NCBI GenBank assembly: GCA_964572965.1
Contig: CAZNHL010000003.1
Location: forward strand, 49,597 to 113,596
Direction: 5' to 3'
Length of the DNA stretch: 64,000 bases
From: CAZNHL01 sp964572965
GTDB lineage: Bacteria; Bacteroidota; Bacteroidia; Cytophagales; UBA9547
Under the pieces are notes generated by a model. That model saw only the letters and a list, made by a program, of their open reading frames with translations, was not told the origin of the DNA and ran no database searches. Position numbers and translations under genes: made by a program. Shown one piece after another: positions 60,993 to 64,000 of this stretch. Positions within the stretch are counted from its first letter, which is position 1. Every line of letters starts with the position of its first letter.

Positions 60993-61136
60993 ATGAAAGC
61001 ACTAAGATTACTCACTAAAACAGCTCAACATACAACAGGAAACAACAGTGATACAAATTTCTGGTTGATTATGGCATTTCTGATTGTTTTGGTGGTCATT
61101 CTTTTTTTTGTATTTAAATCAGATACATCTCAATAG
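60993..61136 (+). CDS. Small single-pass membrane protein, 47 aa
   Basis: ATG at 60993 to TAG at 61134-61136. The peptide has a basic N-terminus (MKALRLLTKTAQ), an asparagine-rich spacer and a strong hydrophobic segment (LIMAFLIVLVVILFFVF), ending KSDTSQ. It is 13 bases after the lipoprotein gene stop in the same direction, so it is probably the last gene of that unit. Function unknown. Confidence 0.55.
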   Translation: MKALRLLTKTAQHTTGNNSDTNFWLIMAFLIVLVVILFFVFKSDTSQ

Positions 61137-61178
61137 CATGCCTGTTTTATTCAGGAGCAGTTATTACAAACAATCAAT

Positions 61179-61313
61179 GCTAGCGCCGACGTTCGTCGGT
61201 GCTTTGTGTTTTCAATACACTTTTTATCTACCCTAATTTCTATTTACTCCCAAATGGTATCAGTGGACGGACGTCCTTATGAAATGTTGTCACCGACGGA
61301 TGTCGGCGCCAGC
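61179..61313. repeat. 135-base element with 23-bp imperfect inverted repeats
   Basis: GCTAGCGCCGACGTTCGTCG (from 61179) is matched on the opposite strand by the sequence ending GATGTCGGCGCCAGC (to 61313); three of 23 positions differ. The 89-base spacer has no gene. The GC-rich arms stand out in AT-rich surroundings. Together with the 21-bp array it fills the 504-base gap 61137-61640. Confidence 0.65.
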
Positions 61314-61349
61314 GAGGGCCAATCAAAAACCACCAAACCCCAAACTCTC

Positions 61350-61643
61350 AAGCTGTAGGATATTAAGGAACAGCTGTTCTTTCTGAGCCTGCTGCTGTTC
61401 GCTCGGAAGGAAGACGTGTTCGTAAATAAGGAAGCGCTGTACTCTTTGAGGGTACAGCGCTTCGTGTTTTTGCTACAGCTGTTCGCCCGGAGGGAAGAGC
61501 TGTTCGTGTTGAGGCTAGTCGTGTTCGTTCTGAAGGAACAGCTGTTCGCTCAAAGTGTGCTGCTGTTCGTCCGGAGGGTACAGCTGTAGGTTCAGAGCAT
61601 ACCGCTGTATACTTGAAGTGTACAGCGGTATGTTTTGAGATCA
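61350..61643. repeat. Array of fourteen 21-bp degenerate tandem repeats
   Basis: Units start at 61350, 61371, 61392 and every 21 bases to 61623, without a single indel. The plus-strand consensus is about CAGCTGTTCGYTCKGARGGWA. On the minus strand each unit reads as a heptad of the form (F/Y)-(P/L)-(P/Q)-x-E-Q-L, in frame with the 61641-62120 gene, whose stop codon TGA is the first codon of the outermost unit. Two more stops interrupt the frame (units at 61497 and 61455). Confidence 0.88.
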
Positions 61644-62120
61644 GGCCAATGCCGGTTCAGCGGCTTTTTTCTTGATGCCTTGTTCTTTGAAGCGGCGGCC
61701 TAGTTCGTCAACTACGGACTTAAGACCCGGCTTGCGTTTAGCAGCTGTTTTGGCGTAGTCGTACACTTCCAGCGAGGTACGCATGGCTTCGCTGCCTACG
61801 GCCATAGAGGTGTCGCTTAGTTTCTCGTTGAGCTGGGCTATGAGCAAAGCCAGTTCGCTCAGTGGTACTGCCAGATTTACATCTTTGGCAAACTCGGGCG
61901 TGTTGAAGCTTGCAGGAATGATGTCGGTATTGTTCTGCGCAACACGAAGACTATCCTGCACGAAGTCGATGCTCTTTGGCCCCATTTTGTACAATGTTTT
62001 TCTTTCATCCTTAGTGAGTGAAATCAGAAAAGGAAGTTTGCTGTTGATCGTCACGATCGCGGCCTTGATGGCATCCACATCCGCCTGCGGAAGGGCTGCC
62101 GAAATGTTTGAGTAAGACAT
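61641..62120 (-). CDS. Uncharacterised accessory-family protein, 159 aa (intact paralogue)
   Basis: A helical, soluble protein: MSYSNISAALPQADVDAIKA, ATVTINSKLPFLISLTKDERKTLYKMG-type core, DSLRVAQNNTDIIPASF, and a C-terminal half with ELALLIAQLNEKLSDT and a basic tail (RRFKEQGIKKKAAEPALA). No signal peptide or known domain. A broken copy of its 5' part lies at 54158-54255. It recurs with the 59162-59485 family here and, as I recall, in related genomes. Its stop codon lies in the first unit of a 21-bp repeat array that continues in frame, so an ancestral version may have had a heptad-repeat tail. Confidence 0.75.
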   Translation of the reverse strand: MSYSNISAALPQADVDAIKAAIVTINSKLPFLISLTKDERKTLYKMGPKSIDFVQDSLRVAQNNTDIIPASFNTPEFAKDVNLAVPLSELALLIAQLNEKLSDTSMAVGSEAMRTSLEVYDYAKTAAKRKPGLKSVVDELGRRFKEQGIKKKAAEPALA

Positions 62121-62277
62121 TCTTGTAAAAAGTTTATTGTTAAAAAATATAGCTTTCCGGTATCTAAAAAGTGCTTAGGGTTGAACCGATACCGGATTAC
62201 ACAAAGGTATTATTTTATTGATGCTGAAACGGGAGATGTAAGTTTTTGAGGGAAATAGAATTTGGGGACAAGGCTGG

Positions 62278-62982
62278 TTAAACTTTATGCTCATTCAACT
62301 CATTTAAATGGAATAGTATATAAAGCATTACCAGATATTCCCCTTTATCATAAAAACCATATGCTTCTCCATGGAGCATGGCGTTTCGTTCTAATGTTAG
62401 TTTGTCTGAAATTCGCGCTCTAGTCCAACGTCTTTCCTCCCACTGTAGCTCTTTCAATCTTTTGATATTCTGTTTATCAATCTTAGATAGAGATCTACCA
62501 ATACTTGTATCTGTTTTTTTGACCTTATTGATCGCATCGCCAATAAACATCCTTCTATAAAATTTTAAATTTGCTTCATCAAAAAAGTCGAAATCATCTG
62601 GACGAAACCCTAGTTTATATTTTGCATAAAATTCAACAACGCCAAACATAAATGTTATACCGATAATCATTTTATTCATGTCGTCTTCTTGAGTTATCAT
62701 TCCAATTGCTTCATTGATTGTACCAGTATACCAAGGTCTTAATAAGTCAGTAGAATGGTCTTTCATAAAGTTATGTATAAACCATTCAGAATCTTGAGGA
62801 TAATAAATGCCTCCATTTGCTCCAAAACAACGACATATGATTACTTCGGCTAAATGAATTTTCAATTCTAGTGTTGTACTGTCGTAGTCTACAACTTCAT
62901 GAAACCGTTGCTCTCCTGAGAAATAAGGGTTTTCCTGAAAACCTATTACTTTAATTTTGTCATAATACTCTTGTAAATTCAT
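62278..62982 (-). CDS. Protein of unknown function with HEPN-like RNxxxH motif, 234 aa
   Basis: A soluble, helix-rich protein. Near the C-terminus, R199-N-A-M-L-H204 in the context TLERNAMLHGEAYGF matches the RNxxxH motif of HEPN domains, which are often RNases in toxin-antitoxin and anti-phage systems. The helix before it (SKIDKQNIKRLKELQWEERRWTRARISDK) fits the HEPN four-helix bundle. The N-terminal 130 residues are unassigned. The gene is divergent from the 63083 gene across a 100-base spacer. HEPN assignment rests on the motif and helical context only; other RNxxxHG proteins exist. Confidence 0.6.
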   Translation of the reverse strand: MNLQEYYDKIKVIGFQENPYFSGEQRFHEVVDYDSTTLELKIHLAEVIICRCFGANGGIYYPQDSEWFIHNFMKDHSTDLLRPWYTGTINEAIGMITQEDDMNKMIIGITFMFGVVEFYAKYKLGFRPDDFDFFDEANLKFYRRMFIGDAINKVKKTDTSIGRSLSKIDKQNIKRLKELQWEERRWTRARISDKLTLERNAMLHGEAYGFYDKGEYLVMLYILFHLNELNEHKV

Positions 62983-63082
62983 AAAATCAGTTTAAAATAG
63001 CTTAATAGTGATTATTAAATTTTCAAAAAATGAGAAATAAAAATGATTAAATTACAGAAAAATAGAGCATTAAAAAACAGCT

Positions 63083-63895
63083 ATGGCACACAATCCCAAA
63101 TTGGAGGTTTACTCCCTAATCTTACCTAAAATAGAGAAAAATGGCAATACATTTAGAGATGTTTTATCTGAAAAATTATATGGTAATGGCGTAAAAGTAG
63201 GTACCGATCAAGAAATATTTAATGACTATTTCCAAAATTTTATCAGCATTTTAGACAACCCTGATTTTATTGCAGATGAGTCAAAAAAGAAAGCAATCAC
63301 TGCGTATGATACTGATCCTTCAAGACAAAAACCCTCTATTGGCTTTAAAAGTGAGCAATTTGTGATTCATGGAAATATCGAGGGAGGGAGATATGGACAA
63401 AAAAGAAATAAGTCATCAATGTCCAATAAGATGACAAAGGAAGATCTCACCAAAGATGCTATTATACTAGACAAGTTTTTTTTCTATTTATATACCCCTT
63501 TTGAATCAGATTTGGGTGTCTTGATGATACAGAGCTATACAGACGATAGTATATCAGATGTCTTTTTGAATTGTATAAAAGACCTTTTCCATATTAAAGG
63601 TTATAAAAAACCTAAAACTCCCAAATTCGTTCCTCAGGCAATTATCGAGGAATTTTCAAATGATAGCTTTATAAAGAAATTTACTTATTCTTCTAGATTT
63701 CTGCTTAGTCAATTGTCAAATAATCCAATAGGAGAGAAAGACCAGCATTTCAATATCAAAATAGAAGTCGTTTCTACCGATGATATCCCCAAGGGCGCTT
63801 TACCTAGCTGGTTGTCTTCACTAGGAGATAAAATTTTCAACAATGCCCCTTTAAAAGATGAACGGAAATATACTAAGGTATATAAGGCTATATAA
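63083..63895 (+). CDS. Protein of unknown function, 270 aa, divergent partner of the HEPN-like gene
   Basis: A soluble protein with no signal peptide and no family that I recognise. Visible segments are IFNDYFQNFISILDNPDFI near the N-terminus, FVIHGNIEGGRYGQKRNKSS, DKFFFYLYTPFESDLGVLMIQSYTDDS in the centre and SSRFLLSQLSNNP followed by a C-terminal half with several aromatic strands. The middle pattern (a strand, GVLMIQSY) recalls proteins found in defence islands, but that is only an impression. It is followed by an 11-bp-period repeat reaching the window edge. Confidence 0.68.
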   Translation: MAHNPKLEVYSLILPKIEKNGNTFRDVLSEKLYGNGVKVGTDQEIFNDYFQNFISILDNPDFIADESKKKAITAYDTDPSRQKPSIGFKSEQFVIHGNIEGGRYGQKRNKSSMSNKMTKEDLTKDAIILDKFFFYLYTPFESDLGVLMIQSYTDDSISDVFLNCIKDLFHIKGYKKPKTPKFVPQAIIEEFSNDSFIKKFTYSSRFLLSQLSNNPIGEKDQHFNIKIEVVSTDDIPKGALPSWLSSLGDKIFNNAPLKDERKYTKVYKAI

Positions 63896-63903
63896 CGTAA
63901 CTC

Positions 63904-64000
63904 ATTCGGATGTCCTTCGGATATTACACGGATTTTTCCCTATGATGTCCGAATGATCTCCGAAGAATGTCCGAACAATATTCGAAGAGTTATAATTCCG
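63904..64000. repeat. 11-bp-period repeat with switched orientation, running off the edge
   Basis: Consecutive 11-base units from 63904 begin ATTCGGATGTC, CTTCGGATATT, ACACGGATTTT; after one degenerate unit (63937) they switch to TCCGAATGATC, TCCGAAGAATG, TCCGAACAATA, TTCGAAGAGTT. The left part carries TTCGGA, the right part its complement TCCGAA, so the array can also fold as a hairpin. It may be a terminator-like structure for the 63083 gene or part of a larger repeat outside the window. Confidence 0.6.

Noticed and set aside
61359..61589. Plus-strand open frame through the 21-bp array (heptads such as QLFARRE)
   Set aside because: It has no ATG start and begins right after a TAG. The minus-strand frame is in phase with a real gene, so the plus frame is a by-product of the 21-base period.
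61350..61643. CRISPR array
   Set aside because: Units are contiguous 21-mers without unique spacers and there are no cas genes.

Overview
The window is chromosomal DNA from a member of the Bacteroidota, probably a free-living, polymer-degrading member of the Cytophagia, Chitinophagia or Sphingobacteriia. The evidence is four secreted proteins with C-terminal type IX secretion (T9SS) sorting domains, a TonB-dependent receptor with a carboxypeptidase-like N-domain, OmpA proteins with calcium-binding repeats, several families restricted to this phylum (DUF4292, DUF3127, the TolB/barrel fusion), and little use of Shine-Dalgarno sites. It is a draft assembly: two runs of exactly ten N (31653-31662 and 57020-57029) each interrupt a gene. 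I see no rRNA, tRNA or CRISPR.

Region 1-29.5 kb is mostly core genome. It holds an OmpA porin (cut at the left edge); a panD / flippase-like / heptose-1-P adenylyltransferase / zinc-protease cluster; a secreted sulfatase; grpE-dnaJ; and a long co-directional envelope cluster: polysaccharide flippase, dut, sugar nucleotidyltransferase, TPR protein, DUF4292 lipoprotein, EnvC-like factor, FAD oxidoreductase, TolB/barrel protein, serine hydrolase, secreted metzincin, and a GT-C-like membrane protein. DUF3127, MazG-like and OmpA genes follow.

Region 29.5-31 kb is a gene-poor, AT-rich stretch with the frameshifted remnant of a T9SS sorting domain. Region 31-37 kb is a complete tripartite RND efflux operon. 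Region 37-42 kb holds small membrane, lipoprotein and metallo-hydrolase genes plus radA. Region 42.3-46.6 kb is a compact metal-acquisition locus. A CobW-family GTPase and a TonB receptor are each preceded by two copies of the palindrome TGCAACA-N-TGTTGCA (four in all), which I read as Zur-type operators, and a lipoprotein follows. Region 46.6-53.8 kb carries a secreted DUF4434 glycosidase-like protein, an AHSA1-like protein, an M23 peptidase, a SIMPL protein, an esterase, a DUF1801 protein and an ELWxxDGT-repeat T9SS protein.

Region 53.8-64 kb is accessory and the most unusual part. It has a truncated 'mobile mystery protein A' regulator beside a palindromic operator, a large T9SS protein, and gene debris. 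Two uncharacterised families exist here as intact genes (59162-59485 and 61641-62120) and again as broken fragments (57325-57519 and 54158-54255). The same 29-bp hairpin element sits at the broken 3' ends of two fragments. The 61641-62120 gene runs in frame, past its stop, into fourteen consecutive 21-bp degenerate repeats that encode heptads. The window closes with a divergent pair of unknown genes, one with a HEPN-like RNxxxH motif, and an 11-bp-period repeat running off the edge.
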